64,000 nt of DNA from Rhodobiaceae bacterium (GTDB lineage Bacteria > Pseudomonadota > Alphaproteobacteria > Parvibaculales > Parvibaculaceae): positions 806,001 to 870,000 of the forward strand of contig JAAWWE010000001.1 of NCBI GenBank assembly GCA_021404525.1, in the 5' to 3' direction. The position numbers and the translations under genes are program-made. The notes beneath the pieces are model-generated. The model saw only the letters and a list, made by a program, of their open reading frames with translations, was not told the DNA's origin and searched no databases. This document shows, one piece after another, positions 8,574-18,152 of the stretch. The stretch's first letter is position 1, and each line of letters starts with the position of its first letter.

Positions 8574-9260
8574 TTAGCTTGCGGCTGCATGTTGTTGGTC
8601 GACCTCTCGCCAATAAGTCGGATAGGTCACGTCATACTCTGGCAGGCTCTGCACCTTTTCTCGCCAAGCTTGCAGCTTTGGATACCTGTTGGCAAAACCA
8701 TCAAAGTCAAGACCGAGCGGCAGCACCTCAGGCTTTGTTGCAAACCTAATGACAGGTTCAATCATCGTGTAGAGCACCACATCTGCAGCACTGACACCTT
8801 CACCAACCATCCATCCAGATGCGTTGACACCGGCATCAAGCTTCTCAAGCTCGTTATGGGCGATTTCAGCCCCATTCCGAAGGGTGTCTGCATCGCTCGT
8901 GGCACGCCCCTGCACAATCGGTGCAATCAGGTTGGGGATGAAATCCCCGGACACATAGAGATCAAAATCCAGGCATTTCTGCCAGATCCGTCCCGTCTCC
9001 TCCGGCGTCGTGCCAAATAAGGGCCGATCGGGATGCTTGGCGTCCAGGTAGGCAAGGATCGCCAGTGACTCCGACAACGTATATGCACCAGATTCAATCG
9101 CAGGGACCCTCCCACGAGGGCTGAGTTCAAGAAAAGACGCTGACTTGAGGTTTTCCGGTGTTGGCTGCATGTAGGCTGTTTCATAGGGAATGCCTTTAAG
9201 TTCGCAGGCCAGCTGGATCCGCCACGCAAATCCACTACCGCTGAACATATGGATCTTCAT
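8574..9260 (-). CDS. glutathione S-transferase
   Basis: A 228-residue protein with the two-domain GST layout. The N-terminal thioredoxin-like domain contains LSPRGRVPAIESG and the glutathione-contacting YTLSESLAILAYLD. The all-helical C-terminal domain contains WMVGEGVSAADVVLYTMIEP, the usual N-capping and hydrophobic-staple region. It would conjugate glutathione to electrophiles, or may be a non-catalytic relative. It is the first gene of a pair with DUF899. A short palindrome lies 17 bp upstream of its start. Confidence 0.85.
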   Translation of the reverse strand: MKIHMFSGSGFAWRIQLACELKGIPYETAYMQPTPENLKSASFLELSPRGRVPAIESGAYTLSESLAILAYLDAKHPDRPLFGTTPEETGRIWQKCLDFDLYVSGDFIPNLIAPIVQGRATSDADTLRNGAEIAHNELEKLDAGVNASGWMVGEGVSAADVVLYTMIEPVIRFATKPEVLPLGLDFDGFANRYPKLQAWREKVQSLPEYDVTYPTYWREVDQQHAAAS

Positions 9261-9276
9261 ATCAATCTTTCTTTAA

Positions 9277-9292
9277 TTAATGAAGACATTAA
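9277..9292. promoter_or_regulatory. candidate operator upstream of the GST-DUF899 pair
   Basis: The sequence TTAATG-AAGA-CATTAA is a perfect inverted repeat with 6-bp arms, 17 bp upstream of the GST start. It lies in the divergent region shared with cysteine synthase. No regulator gene is adjacent. A/T-rich palindromes of this size also arise by chance, so this is a weak call. Confidence 0.3.
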
Positions 9293-9454
9293 ATAATGGG
9301 ACGTACCTCAGACACAAGAGGTCAGGTGCAAATTTTTTTCTTTTCCGTCTTGGGGTAAATCCTGGCATGCCCATCTTTGCTATAAGCAACCAAAGCTCGA
9401 TTCCGGGCCGCGAGCCCCAAGAAACGACCAACGAAAAGAACCAGGACCCTTCTC

Positions 9455-10453
9455 ATGGACATTAAAAACGGCCTTGTTGACGCCATCGGAAACACCCCCC
9501 TGATCCGCCTCAAAAAGGCGTCGGAGCAGTCAGGGTGTGAAATCCTGGGTAAATGCGAGTTTCTGAACCCTGGCCAGTCGGTAAAAGACCGCGCGGCGCT
9601 CTACATCATCAAAGACGCTGTAGCGCGAGGTGATCTAAAGCCCGGCGGCGTGATTGTTGAAGGCACTGCGGGCAATACCGGCATTGGCTTGGCCCTCGTT
9701 GGCAATGCGCTCGGTTTTCGCTCGGTGATCGTCATTCCCGAGACGCAGTCTCAAGAGAAAAAAGACATGCTGGGCCTCTGCGGCGCAGAACTCATCGAAG
9801 TTCCAGCTGTGCCTTACAAAGATCCGAACAACTACGTCAAATATTCAGGACGTCTTGCTGAAGAACTCGCTGCCAAAGAACCTAATGGTGCCATCTGGGC
9901 CAATCAATTTGACAATGTTGCCAACCGCCTCGCACACATCGAAACAACAGGTCCTGAAATCTGGAATCAGACAGATGGAAAAGTCGACGGGTTCATTTGC
10001 GCCGTGGGCACCGGTGGCACGTTGGCGGGCACAGGCATGGCCCTTAAAGAAAAGAACAAAGACATTCAAATCGGCCTTGCAGACCCTATGGGCGCCGCGC
10101 TCTTCAACTATTACAAAAACGGTGAGTTGAAAGCGGAAGGCAGTTCTATCACCGAAGGCATCGGTCAGGGTCGAATTACGGCAAACCTCGAAGATGCACC
10201 CATCGATCATCCTTTCCAAATTCCCGACTCCGAAGCGCTTCCAATTTGCTTTGATCTTTTGAGCGATGAAGGCCTGTGTCTAGGAGGCTCAAGCGGCATC
10301 AACATTGCCGGGGCGATGAGGCTGGCAAAAGAAATGGGCCCGGGACATACAATCGTGACGATCCTTTGTGACTATGGCACGCGCTATCAGAGCAAGATGT
10401 TCAATCCCACCTTCCTGCAAGAACAGGGATTGCCCGTCCCCTCCTGGATGTAG
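9455..10453 (+). CDS. cysK: cysteine synthase (O-acetylserine sulfhydrylase), PLP-dependent
   Basis: A 332-residue fold-type II PLP enzyme that makes cysteine from O-acetylserine and sulfide. The PLP lysine is in PGQSVKDRAA (about residue 45). The substrate-binding loop is EGTAGNTGIGLA, the phosphate-binding glycine loop is AVGTGGTLAGTG, and GGSSGINIAGA is near the C-terminus. The length matches CysK of alphaproteobacteria. The sulfurtransferase gene follows 11 bp later on the same strand, making a small sulfur-metabolism unit. Confidence 0.9.
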   Translation: MDIKNGLVDAIGNTPLIRLKKASEQSGCEILGKCEFLNPGQSVKDRAALYIIKDAVARGDLKPGGVIVEGTAGNTGIGLALVGNALGFRSVIVIPETQSQEKKDMLGLCGAELIEVPAVPYKDPNNYVKYSGRLAEELAAKEPNGAIWANQFDNVANRLAHIETTGPEIWNQTDGKVDGFICAVGTGGTLAGTGMALKEKNKDIQIGLADPMGAALFNYYKNGELKAEGSSITEGIGQGRITANLEDAPIDHPFQIPDSEALPICFDLLSDEGLCLGGSSGINIAGAMRLAKEMGPGHTIVTILCDYGTRYQSKMFNPTFLQEQGLPVPSWM

Positions 10454-10464
10454 AACCGAAGACC

Positions 10465-11313
10465 ATGTCATCCTCCGCGCCACCCTTAGTGACAGCAGAC
10501 TGGCTCGCTGACCATTTGACGGCACCAGATCTGCGCATCATTGACGGCTCATGGTATCTCCCACAAATGAACCGGGACGCAGAACGGGAATATGCTGAAG
10601 GCCATATTCCCGGCGCACTGTTTGTTGACCTCGACGGGATCAGTGACAGCGAGAGCCCCTTCCCGCACATGCTTCCTTCGCCAGAGAAGTTTTCATCGCG
10701 CATGAAGCAATTGGGCATTGGCGACGGCCATCATGTCATTGTCTATGATGGTGCAGGTCTGTTTAGCGCCGCCCGTTTCTGGTGGATGTTTAAAACCATG
10801 GGACACGACAATGTCTCCGTCCTTGACGGCGGGCTGCCCAAATGGATTGCGGCGGCGCACCCAACAGAAGCAGGAAGCAACGCCTGTTCAACACGTCACC
10901 ACACAGTGCGTCCTAACCAAACCATTCGTCGTGACATTACTGACATGCGGCGAAACCTGGAGACTGCACGGGAACAGGTGGTGGATGCTCGTAGCCGGGG
11001 GCGTTTTACCGGAGCCGATCCTGAGCCCCGCCCTGAGCTCTCTTCGGGCCATATGCCAGGCAGCCTGTCCCTCCCCTTTGGCGACCTTTTAAACGAGGAT
11101 GGGACGCTTAAAACCCCTGCTGACTTAATACGCATATTCGAAACTGCCGGTGTCGACCTCTCCAAGCCAGTTGTCACCACGTGTGGGTCGGGTGTTACGG
11201 CTGCGATCCCCTTTCTTGCGCTGACAGTCCTAGGCCATCCCAAGATAGCGCTCTATGATGGATCCTGGTCTGAATGGGCCGCCACAGAAGGCACGCCCAT
11301 CGAAAAGGATTGA
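10465..11313 (+). CDS. sseA: 3-mercaptopyruvate/thiosulfate sulfurtransferase
   Basis: A 282-residue tandem rhodanese. The first, inactive domain has RIIDGSWYLPQMNRD and GHIPGALFVDLDGISD. The second carries VVDARSRGRF and the active-site loop TTCGSGVTAAI, whose CGSGVT form is typical of mercaptopyruvate sulfurtransferases rather than thiosulfate sulfurtransferases. It would transfer sulfane sulfur from 3-mercaptopyruvate to thiols or cyanide. It starts 11 bp after cysteine synthase, so cotranscription is likely. Confidence 0.88.
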   Translation: MSSSAPPLVTADWLADHLTAPDLRIIDGSWYLPQMNRDAEREYAEGHIPGALFVDLDGISDSESPFPHMLPSPEKFSSRMKQLGIGDGHHVIVYDGAGLFSAARFWWMFKTMGHDNVSVLDGGLPKWIAAAHPTEAGSNACSTRHHTVRPNQTIRRDITDMRRNLETAREQVVDARSRGRFTGADPEPRPELSSGHMPGSLSLPFGDLLNEDGTLKTPADLIRIFETAGVDLSKPVVTTCGSGVTAAIPFLALTVLGHPKIALYDGSWSEWAATEGTPIEKD

Positions 11314-11340
11314 TCACGGTCAACATGGGAGTGCGGCGGC

Positions 11341-11859
11341 ATGGGACTGAAGAAAACGACAACAGTCACGCACCTCGAAATGCTGCGGGAACCGAGCCTG
11401 AGCTGTCCTTCCCCTCGCGGCAAATTCGCTTTGATGCGGGCGGAAAAGCCTCCGATCCACCTCTATCGCTATCTCTACGACACGGTTGGACGGGACTATT
11501 TCTGGGTCAATCGAAAGGCATTGAGCGACAAGGAGCTCGCCGAGATCATCCATGATGACCGTGTGCACATTTTCATTCTTTACCTGAATGGATGCCCTGC
11601 AGGGTTCTCAGAACTGGATCTCCGGCAAATGCCGACGGCAGAGCTGTCCTTCCTGGGAATCCTACCTGAGTTTTTGGGCCTGGGCCTTGGGCGTTTTTTG
11701 CTATGCGAAACAATTGAGATGGCCTGGATGCACCATCCACAAAGGCTAACTGTGCAAACCTGCACCCTTGATCACCCCAATGCCCTGCCGCTCTATCAGC
11801 GCAATGGGTTCACGCCATGTGGTCAACAGGAAGTCGTCCTTGAAGCGCCGGATGACTAA
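11341..11859 (+). CDS. GNAT-family N-acetyltransferase
   Basis: A 172-residue GNAT protein. The acetyl-CoA-binding motif A is seen as [17 protein letters not shown], an R/Q-x-x-G-x-G/A variant, followed by the characteristic [22 protein letters not shown] block. It follows the sulfurtransferase by 27 bp on the same strand. The substrate is unknown. Its stop shares CTAA with the convergent aapP stop. Confidence 0.8.
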   Translation: MGLKKTTTVTHLEMLREPSLSCPSPRGKFALMRAEKPPIHLYRYLYDTVGRDYFWVNRKALSDKELAEIIHDDRVHIFILYLNGCPAGFSELDLRQMPTAELSFLGILPEFLGLGLGRFLLCETIEMAWMHHPQRLTVQTCTLDHPNALPLYQRNGFTPCGQQEVVLEAPDD

Positions 11860-12605
11860 TCTTCGAGGATCTGGGAGAGAAAAAGTTTTGTTCTCTCATG
11901 TTCCGGGTTTTCAAAGAATTCCTGAGGCGGTTTGATCTCAATTATCTCGCCTTCATCCATAAAGATGACCCGGTCTGCAACCCGGCGGGCAAAGCCCATC
12001 TCGTGGGTAACACAGATCATGGTCATGCCACCTTCCGCAAGATCCACCATCACATCGAGCACTTCCTTGATCATTTCAGGGTCAAGCGCAGATGTTGGCT
12101 CATCAAACAGCATAATCTTGGGGTTCATGCAGAGTGCGCGTGCAATTGCGACACGCTGTTGCTGACCACCACTCAGTTGGCCGGGAAATTTCATTGCCTG
12201 CTCAGGAATACGAACCCGCTCTAGATAGGACATTGCAAGTTCTTCGGCTTCCTTTTGCGGGAGCTTGCGGACCCAGATGGGCGCCAACGTACAGTTCTCT
12301 AGAACTGTCATATGCGGAAACAGGTTGAACTGCTGAAACACCATGCCCACCTCACGGCGGACTTCGTCGATACGCTTCAAATCTTCAGTGAGTTCAATAC
12401 CATCAACAACGATGCGCCCTTGATTGTGGGCTTCCAGCCGATTGATGCACCGAATGAGGGTCGATTTCCCGGAACCAGACGGCCCCACAACAACGATGCG
12501 CTCTCCCTCGCGCACAGTCAGGGAAACATCCTTCAATACATGGAAGTCACCAAACCATTTGTCGATTTTGTCTATTTCGATCATGGCCTTATTCGGGGCA
12601 GTCAT
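11856..12605 (-). CDS. aapP: polar/general amino-acid ABC importer, ATP-binding protein
   Basis: A 249-residue ABC ATPase. Walker A is [11 protein letters not shown], the signature is [15 protein letters not shown], Walker B is [14 protein letters not shown], and the switch histidine is in [11 protein letters not shown]. It closes a four-gene minus-strand operon after the permeases (8 bp gap) and the binding protein, in the standard aapJ-Q-M-P order for general L-amino-acid uptake. It powers import through AapQ-AapM. Its stop overlaps the convergent GNAT gene by 4 bp. Confidence 0.92.
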   Translation of the reverse strand: MTAPNKAMIEIDKIDKWFGDFHVLKDVSLTVREGERIVVVGPSGSGKSTLIRCINRLEAHNQGRIVVDGIELTEDLKRIDEVRREVGMVFQQFNLFPHMTVLENCTLAPIWVRKLPQKEAEELAMSYLERVRIPEQAMKFPGQLSGGQQQRVAIARALCMNPKIMLFDEPTSALDPEMIKEVLDVMVDLAEGGMTMICVTHEMGFARRVADRVIFMDEGEIIEIKPPQEFFENPEHERTKLFLSQILED

Positions 12606-12613
12606 GGAATGTC

Positions 12614-13735
12614 CTATCGTTGCTCACCGGCATCAAGACGACGTTCCATGAAGACGGAATATCGCGACATGCCGAAGCAGAAAATCCAGAAAACAAGCGC
12701 AGCAAAAACATAGCCTGTCGTGGCTGTTTGCGGTGACAACCAAGTCGGGTCTGTTGAGTTCGATTGAACAATCCCAAGGAGATCAAACAAACCGATAACA
12801 AGAACCAAAGTCGTGTCTTTGAAGAGACCAATGAAGTTATTCACGATGCCGGGAATGACGGTCTTGAGAGCCTGTGGAAGCACAATCTGCCCCATGGACT
12901 GCCAATAGGTCAGCCCAAGTGCTTTGGCGGCTTCATATTGTCCCGCAGGAACGGCGGCGAGCCCGCCGCGCACAACTTCAGCCATGTAAGCAGAAGAGAA
13001 GAGCGCGACCCCAATCAACGCCCGAAGAAGCTTGTCAAAGCTCATGCCTTCCGGAAGGAACAAAGGCAGCATGACGCTCGACATAAAGAGGACCGTGATA
13101 AGCGGGACGCCACGCCAGAATTCAATGAACATCACACAAAGGATGCGAACGACCGGCATGTCCGATTGTCGACCCAGCGCCAACAGGACACCGAGCGGCA
13201 GTGATGCCGCAATACCTGTAAGCGCGACCACCAGCGTTACCATTAGACCACCCCAATCGCTGGTCTCAACCTTTTCAAGGCCAAACAAACCGCCTGACAG
13301 AAAAACAAACGCAAGAAGCGGAAAGGGAACAAGTAAATAGGCAACAAACCATTTTTTGGGAAACTCGCTCGGTATCAGCAATGGTGCCAATCCAGCCACC
13401 CCCAAAAACAGTGTAAGAAGCACACGCCATCGCTCTTCTGCTGGGTAGCGGCCGAAGATAAACTGCCCAAACTTAGCTTCAACAAAAGCCCAACAGGCCC
13501 CTGCACCTTCAACTCGGCACGCAGACCCGTCCTCGCCAGAGAAGACGGCACTAAAAACAGCCCAATCAAGAAGTGGCGGAACGCTAAGAAGGAGAAGGCA
13601 AATCGCGATGATGGTGAGAAACGCGTTGAACCAGGATGAGAAAAGGTTTTCGCGCATCCACCGAATAGGCCCAATTTGGGCGTTTGGCGGCATTCTCGCT
13701 GGCGCGTGGTTTGTCCGTACGAATGTTTCGCTCAT
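12614..13735 (-). CDS. aapM: general amino-acid ABC importer, permease AapM
   Basis: A 373-residue inner-membrane permease of the His/Glu/Gln-type family. It has the long N-terminal extension typical of AapM, with several membrane segments before the transport domain. The EAA loop that contacts the ATPase is [19 protein letters not shown], followed by [19 protein letters not shown]. It starts 3 bp after the AapQ stop and ends 8 bp before AapP. With AapQ it forms the membrane channel. Confidence 0.92.
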   Translation of the reverse strand: MSETFVRTNHAPARMPPNAQIGPIRWMRENLFSSWFNAFLTIIAICLLLLSVPPLLDWAVFSAVFSGEDGSACRVEGAGACWAFVEAKFGQFIFGRYPAEERWRVLLTLFLGVAGLAPLLIPSEFPKKWFVAYLLVPFPLLAFVFLSGGLFGLEKVETSDWGGLMVTLVVALTGIAASLPLGVLLALGRQSDMPVVRILCVMFIEFWRGVPLITVLFMSSVMLPLFLPEGMSFDKLLRALIGVALFSSAYMAEVVRGGLAAVPAGQYEAAKALGLTYWQSMGQIVLPQALKTVIPGIVNNFIGLFKDTTLVLVIGLFDLLGIVQSNSTDPTWLSPQTATTGYVFAALVFWIFCFGMSRYSVFMERRLDAGEQR

Positions 13736-13738
13736 GAC

Positions 13739-14923
13739 CTACCGCTCCACCAGGGCCATATGGCGGTTGTACCAGTTCATAACCAGCGACGTGAAAAGGC
13801 TGAGGCTCAGGTAAATCGTCATCGTAATCGCGATCACCTCGACGGCCTGCCCTGTCTGATTAAGCACAGTGCCTGAGAATACCGAGACCAGGTCCGGATA
13901 GGCGATTGCCACAGCAAGCGATGAGTTTTTCGTGAGATTGAGATATTGGCTGGTAAGCGGCGGAATGATCACCCGCAAAGCTTGCGGAATGATCACCAAC
14001 CTCAAGATGGGCGTTGGCTTCAAGCCCAACGCACGCGCGGCTTCTGTTTGCCCCTTTGAGATGGCCAGGATGCCCGATCGAACATTCTCTGCGATAAAGG
14101 CGGCCGTATAAAATGACAGCGCCAGCAACAGCGACACAAACTCCGGGATAAGCGACCAGCCACCTCTAAACCCAAATCCCTGCAAGGAAGGAACTTCCGC
14201 TCTAAGCCCCATGCCAAAAGCCAAAAAGGTCAGCACCGGAAGCACGATCACCAATACTGGTGCGAAGGCGACGCCCCTGACGGTGTCGCCAGTCTGAAGC
14301 CTTTTCTTTTTCGCACGCCGGGCAATCAGCCAGGCGGCGGCGGCACCAACGAGTGCTGCAATACCAAGGACCAGACTGTTTCCGTCTAGCAAGAGCGCTG
14401 GGACGTAAATTCCGCGATTATTGAGAAAGGCCACATCCAGAAGAGACAGGCTGTCCCGAGGCAAGGGAAGCGCCCTCAGAACAGCAAAGTACCAGAAGAA
14501 TATCTGAAGCAGCAGCGGGACGTTTCGAACCACCTCAATATAGACCGTCGCGATTTTGGCAACGAGCCAATTGGAGGACAAGCGCGCAACACCAAGGGTG
14601 AAACCAAGGATCGTAGCAACAAAGATCCCAATCACCGCGACCAGCAGCGTATTCAGAAACCCGACCAGAAGTGCACGGCCATAGCTCGATTGTTCGGAAT
14701 ACTCGACCAGAGTGAGCGCGATGCCAAAACCAGCCGGGTTTTCGAGGAACCCAAATCCCGACGCGATATTCTGGCGCTGCAGGTTGGTAATCGTATTATC
14801 GACAACCACCCACACAAACGAGCCCACAACAAAAAGAACTGCAAGCTGAATGGCAAAAGAACGCAGCTTGGGATTGTTCCAGGGCTGTGGGCTGCTGGAC
14901 ATCGTATCTTTTCGAGAAGTCAC
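13739..14923 (-). CDS. aapQ: general amino-acid ABC importer, permease AapQ
   Basis: A 394-residue inner-membrane permease, partner of AapM. It shows the AapQ-type N-terminal half with RQNIASGFGFLENPAGF, and the C-terminal permease domain with the EAA loop GQTEAARALGLKPTPILRL. The frame starts at GTG 14921-14923; an ATG seven codons in (14900-14902) is an alternative and neither has a strong ribosome-binding site. It lies 10 bp after the binding-protein stop. Confidence 0.9.
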   Translation of the reverse strand: MTSRKDTMSSSPQPWNNPKLRSFAIQLAVLFVVGSFVWVVVDNTITNLQRQNIASGFGFLENPAGFGIALTLVEYSEQSSYGRALLVGFLNTLLVAVIGIFVATILGFTLGVARLSSNWLVAKIATVYIEVVRNVPLLLQIFFWYFAVLRALPLPRDSLSLLDVAFLNNRGIYVPALLLDGNSLVLGIAALVGAAAAWLIARRAKKKRLQTGDTVRGVAFAPVLVIVLPVLTFLAFGMGLRAEVPSLQGFGFRGGWSLIPEFVSLLLALSFYTAAFIAENVRSGILAISKGQTEAARALGLKPTPILRLVIIPQALRVIIPPLTSQYLNLTKNSSLAVAIAYPDLVSVFSGTVLNQTGQAVEVIAITMTIYLSLSLFTSLVMNWYNRHMALVER

Positions 14924-14933
14924 TTATTTCGGT

Positions 14934-16055
14934 TCAGCGTACAGGAGGCGAATATTGCAGTCCGCCATCTTTCCAAAGAGCGTTCAGCCCGCGTGGAATG
15001 CCAAGGGGCGTATTCACCCCAACTCCGCGTTCAAACGACTCTCCGTAATTCCCTACCTGCGTGACAATCTTGTAGGCCCAATCATTGGGAATTCCGAGGT
15101 TTTGACCAAACGCCCCCTCTGAGCCAAGCAACCGACGAATAGCTGGGTTTTGTGTATTCCGCATCTCTCCAGCATTCTTTGACGTCACACCCAGTTCCTC
15201 CGCTTCAACCATGGCGAATAGCGACCAGCGGACAATGTCCGCCCATTGGTCATCCCCCTGTCGCACCGCTGGCCCAAGAGGTTCCTTAGAGATGATCTCG
15301 GGAAGGACCAGATGTTCATCAAGATTGGCCAGTTTCAAACGCTCTGAATAGAGGCCAGATGCATCTGTTGTGAAGGCATCACACCGCCCAGCATCATAGG
15401 CTGCCACCACTTCATCTGATTTTTCAAAGGCAACAATTGAGTAGGCGAGGCCGTTCGACCGGAAAAAGTCTGCAACATTGAGTTCTGTCGTTGTGCCTGT
15501 ATTTGTGCAAACGACGGCGCCATCAAGCTCCATAACACTCTTCACACCGAGTTCTTTGCGGACCATGAAGCCTTGTCCGTCATAATAATTGACGCCGACA
15601 AAATCGAGCCCAAGTGCTGTGTCGCGTGTAAGGGACCAGGTCGTGTTCCGGGTCAAGACGTCAATTTCGCCTGACTGCAGAGCGGTAAATCTCTCTTTCG
15701 CGGAGAGGGGCGTAAAGCGGGACTTGTCTGCGTCCCCAAACACAGCTGCGGCAACAGCACGGCAGATGTCGACATCGATACCACTCCAATCGCCTGCATC
15801 ATTCGGGTTGGAGAAACCGGGTAGCCCTTGGCTCACGCCACAGCGCACATGACCGCGCTCACGGACGAGATCCAGCGTCGATCTGTTTTCGACCACAGGG
15901 AGTGGCTCAGCTTTGGGTTGAGGATCATTCGCCGTGGGTTCTGAAGCCACAGGTGTAGCCTCATCCGTGCCCCCACCAGCTATCGGATACAGCAGAAAGC
16001 CCACTACAAGTCCTACAACCAGGGCCAAAATCGCTGGCATGAGCCGATTGTTCAT
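14934..16055 (-). CDS. aapJ: general amino-acid ABC importer, periplasmic binding protein
   Basis: A 373-residue solute-binding protein of the family 3 type that captures L-amino acids in the periplasm. I chose ATG 16053-16055 because AGGGGAGAA lies directly upstream; a longer frame to 16085 is unlikely. The N-terminus has a membrane/signal segment (ILALVVGLVVGFLLYP). The mature part begins at STLDLVRERGHVRCGVSQGL and has the family block GIDVDICRAVAAAVFGD. Because no cleavage site is obvious, it may stay anchored. It is the first gene of the aapJQMP operon. Confidence 0.9.
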   Translation of the reverse strand: MNNRLMPAILALVVGLVVGFLLYPIAGGGTDEATPVASEPTANDPQPKAEPLPVVENRSTLDLVRERGHVRCGVSQGLPGFSNPNDAGDWSGIDVDICRAVAAAVFGDADKSRFTPLSAKERFTALQSGEIDVLTRNTTWSLTRDTALGLDFVGVNYYDGQGFMVRKELGVKSVMELDGAVVCTNTGTTTELNVADFFRSNGLAYSIVAFEKSDEVVAAYDAGRCDAFTTDASGLYSERLKLANLDEHLVLPEIISKEPLGPAVRQGDDQWADIVRWSLFAMVEAEELGVTSKNAGEMRNTQNPAIRRLLGSEGAFGQNLGIPNDWAYKIVTQVGNYGESFERGVGVNTPLGIPRGLNALWKDGGLQYSPPVR

Positions 16056-16203
16056 GAATTCTCCCCTCAAACGCGCCCAACTCAATATTGAACTCTGACT
16101 TTGGCTCCATAGCTCTTTTGCTACAGGCCGCCACCCCCTATTCTTACAACGAAGTCGGCTGCGAAACTAGAAGCGGTCACCATAAGTCTACGAGTGGCGG
16201 AAT

Positions 16204-17370
16204 ATGACCAAAAAGAAGCATCAAGATACAACAATCGTCACAACTGGCAGAGATCCCCACAATAATCACGGGGTCATCAACCCTCCCGTCTATCACGCCT
16301 CCACCATCCTATATCCAAGTGTTGAGGCGCTGCATGCACGAGATGCCCAAGTCACCTATGGCCGTCGAGGCACACCGACAACCTTTGCCTTTCAAGATGC
16401 CGTTGCGGAACTGGAGGGTGGTTATCGATCTCTTGTGACACCGTCAGGCTTGTCTGCCTGTTCGATAGCGCTTCTGGCTCACCTGAAGGCCGGTGATCAC
16501 CTGCTTATCACTGACAGCGTCTATGGACCGACGCGCACATTCTGCGATGTCGTGCTCAAACGTTATGGCATAGATGTCGAATACTACGATCCTGTTATTG
16601 GTGCCGGCATCGCCAACCTGCTCAAACCAGAGACAACGGTCGTGTACACAGAAGCACCAGGATCACAGACATTTGAAATGCAGGACGTCCCGGCAATCGC
16701 CAAATCAGCACATGATGCCGGCGCACTCGTCATAATGGACAATACCTGGGCCTCTCCTCTGTTCTGCAATCCCTTCGCACTTGGTGCAGACGTTTCCATT
16801 CAAGCAGCAACGAAATACATTGTCGGCCATTCAGACGTCATGATGGGGACCATCACAACGAATGAACGCGCCTGGCGCGCAACTATCAAAAACCATGGTG
16901 CCATAGGGATCACCGCTGGGCCTGACGATATCTATTTGGCGCTTAGAGGTCTGCGAACGCTCTCTGTTCGACTGAAGCAACATATGGCGACAGGCATCCT
17001 TCTTGCCAAATGGCTTCAGGACAGGCCCGAAGTCTCCCGTGTGTTGCACCCGGCCCTCCCCACTGATCCCGGTCATGAAATTTGGAAACGAGATTTCACC
17101 GGCGCCTGTGGCCTGTTTGGCGTTGTTCTGAAACCCGCGAGCGATCAAGCCGTTGCCGCAATGCTCGACGATATGGAGCTGTTCGGAATGGGATATTCCT
17201 GGGGTGGCTATGAAAGCCTGATCATTCCAGCCAACCCGGCGAGCAACCGAACAGCCACAAATTGGCAGCCAGAAGGCCCATTGATCAGAATCCATGCAGG
17301 ACTGGAAGATCCAGACGATCTAATCGCTGACCTTGAGGCCGGCTTTGAAAGGTTGGCACAAGCCCAATGA
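16204..17370 (+). CDS. metC: cystathionine beta-lyase (PLP-dependent)
   Basis: A 388-residue Cys/Met-metabolism PLP enzyme that would cleave cystathionine to homocysteine, pyruvate and ammonia. The PLP lysine is in IQAATKYIVGHSDVMMG. N-terminal landmarks are NPPVYHASTILYPS and the YGRRGTPTTFAFQ block with the phosphate-contacting tyrosine and arginine. The C-terminal SWGGYESLI is typical of beta-lyases. The stop codon overlaps the modA start (ATGA), so it is translationally coupled to the molybdate importer, an unusual pairing. Confidence 0.9.
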   Translation: MTKKKHQDTTIVTTGRDPHNNHGVINPPVYHASTILYPSVEALHARDAQVTYGRRGTPTTFAFQDAVAELEGGYRSLVTPSGLSACSIALLAHLKAGDHLLITDSVYGPTRTFCDVVLKRYGIDVEYYDPVIGAGIANLLKPETTVVYTEAPGSQTFEMQDVPAIAKSAHDAGALVIMDNTWASPLFCNPFALGADVSIQAATKYIVGHSDVMMGTITTNERAWRATIKNHGAIGITAGPDDIYLALRGLRTLSVRLKQHMATGILLAKWLQDRPEVSRVLHPALPTDPGHEIWKRDFTGACGLFGVVLKPASDQAVAAMLDDMELFGMGYSWGGYESLIIPANPASNRTATNWQPEGPLIRIHAGLEDPDDLIADLEAGFERLAQAQ

Positions 17371-18152
17371 GAGCCCCCTTCTTAGCCGCCTGCGCCTGGT
17401 TGGTATCTCTTTCAACGCCAGCCCATAGCGATTATGGGGCAGCGTGCGAGCCAATCACGATTTTCGCAGCCGCAAGCACCACAGACGTCCTTGAGCAAGT
17501 GGCAGCAGAATACGAAAAGGAAACAGCCTGCTCTGTGAGCACCGTGTTCGCTGGGTCAGGCACCCTCGCCAGACAGATTGAAGCGGGGGCACCAGCAGAC
17601 TTGTTCCTGTCTGCAAACATTGATTGGGTGACCTGGATTGAGACCGCAGGTCTTGTCCGCCCGGGAAACAAAACAAACCTTTTAACAAACCAACTCGTCT
17701 TCATCGTCTCTGCGCAGGAAACGGCGGCAAAGCTAGATATCCAACAAGCCGAAAGCGTGGTCCGTTATATTGGTGAAGGAAAACTGGCAATCGGCGACCC
17801 CAACACGGTCCCAGCCGGCCGCTACGCGCAGACTGCGCTCAACCATTTTGGCCTGAGTGGCCTCAAAGAGGATCAGCTTGTTCGGGCGTCTTCTGTCCGC
17901 TCCGCACTCACATGGGTTGCCCGCGGTGAAGCGCGTGCCGGTATTGTATACAGAACCGATGCCGCGATTGAGGATGGCGTACGGATTGCCGGACCAATCC
18001 CAAGGGTTGACGGGATCGACATCATCTACCCGCTCGTGCTTGTAGGGAAAACACCGAACAGCGCTGCGCGTGCCTTTTTCGAGCACCTGCAATCCTACAC
18101 CTCAGCGGCCTTGTTTGCTGACCATGGTTTCAGCCGGGTATCTGCGCGTTGA
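17367..18152 (+). CDS. modA: molybdate ABC importer, periplasmic binding protein
   Basis: A 261-residue ModA-type protein that binds molybdate or tungstate in the periplasm. An N-terminal signal peptide (LAACAWLVSLSTPAHS) precedes TIFAAASTTDVLEQVA, the first oxyanion-binding segment. Later landmarks are VFAGSGTLARQIEAGAPADLF and GDPNTVPAGRYA, both typical of ModA. It starts inside the metC stop codon and its own stop overlaps the modB start. It is the first gene of modABC and the likely supplier of molybdenum for the hydroxylase at 42-45 kb. Confidence 0.9.
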   Translation: MRAPFLAACAWLVSLSTPAHSDYGAACEPITIFAAASTTDVLEQVAAEYEKETACSVSTVFAGSGTLARQIEAGAPADLFLSANIDWVTWIETAGLVRPGNKTNLLTNQLVFIVSAQETAAKLDIQQAESVVRYIGEGKLAIGDPNTVPAGRYAQTALNHFGLSGLKEDQLVRASSVRSALTWVARGEARAGIVYRTDAAIEDGVRIAGPIPRVDGIDIIYPLVLVGKTPNSAARAFFEHLQSYTSAALFADHGFSRVSAR

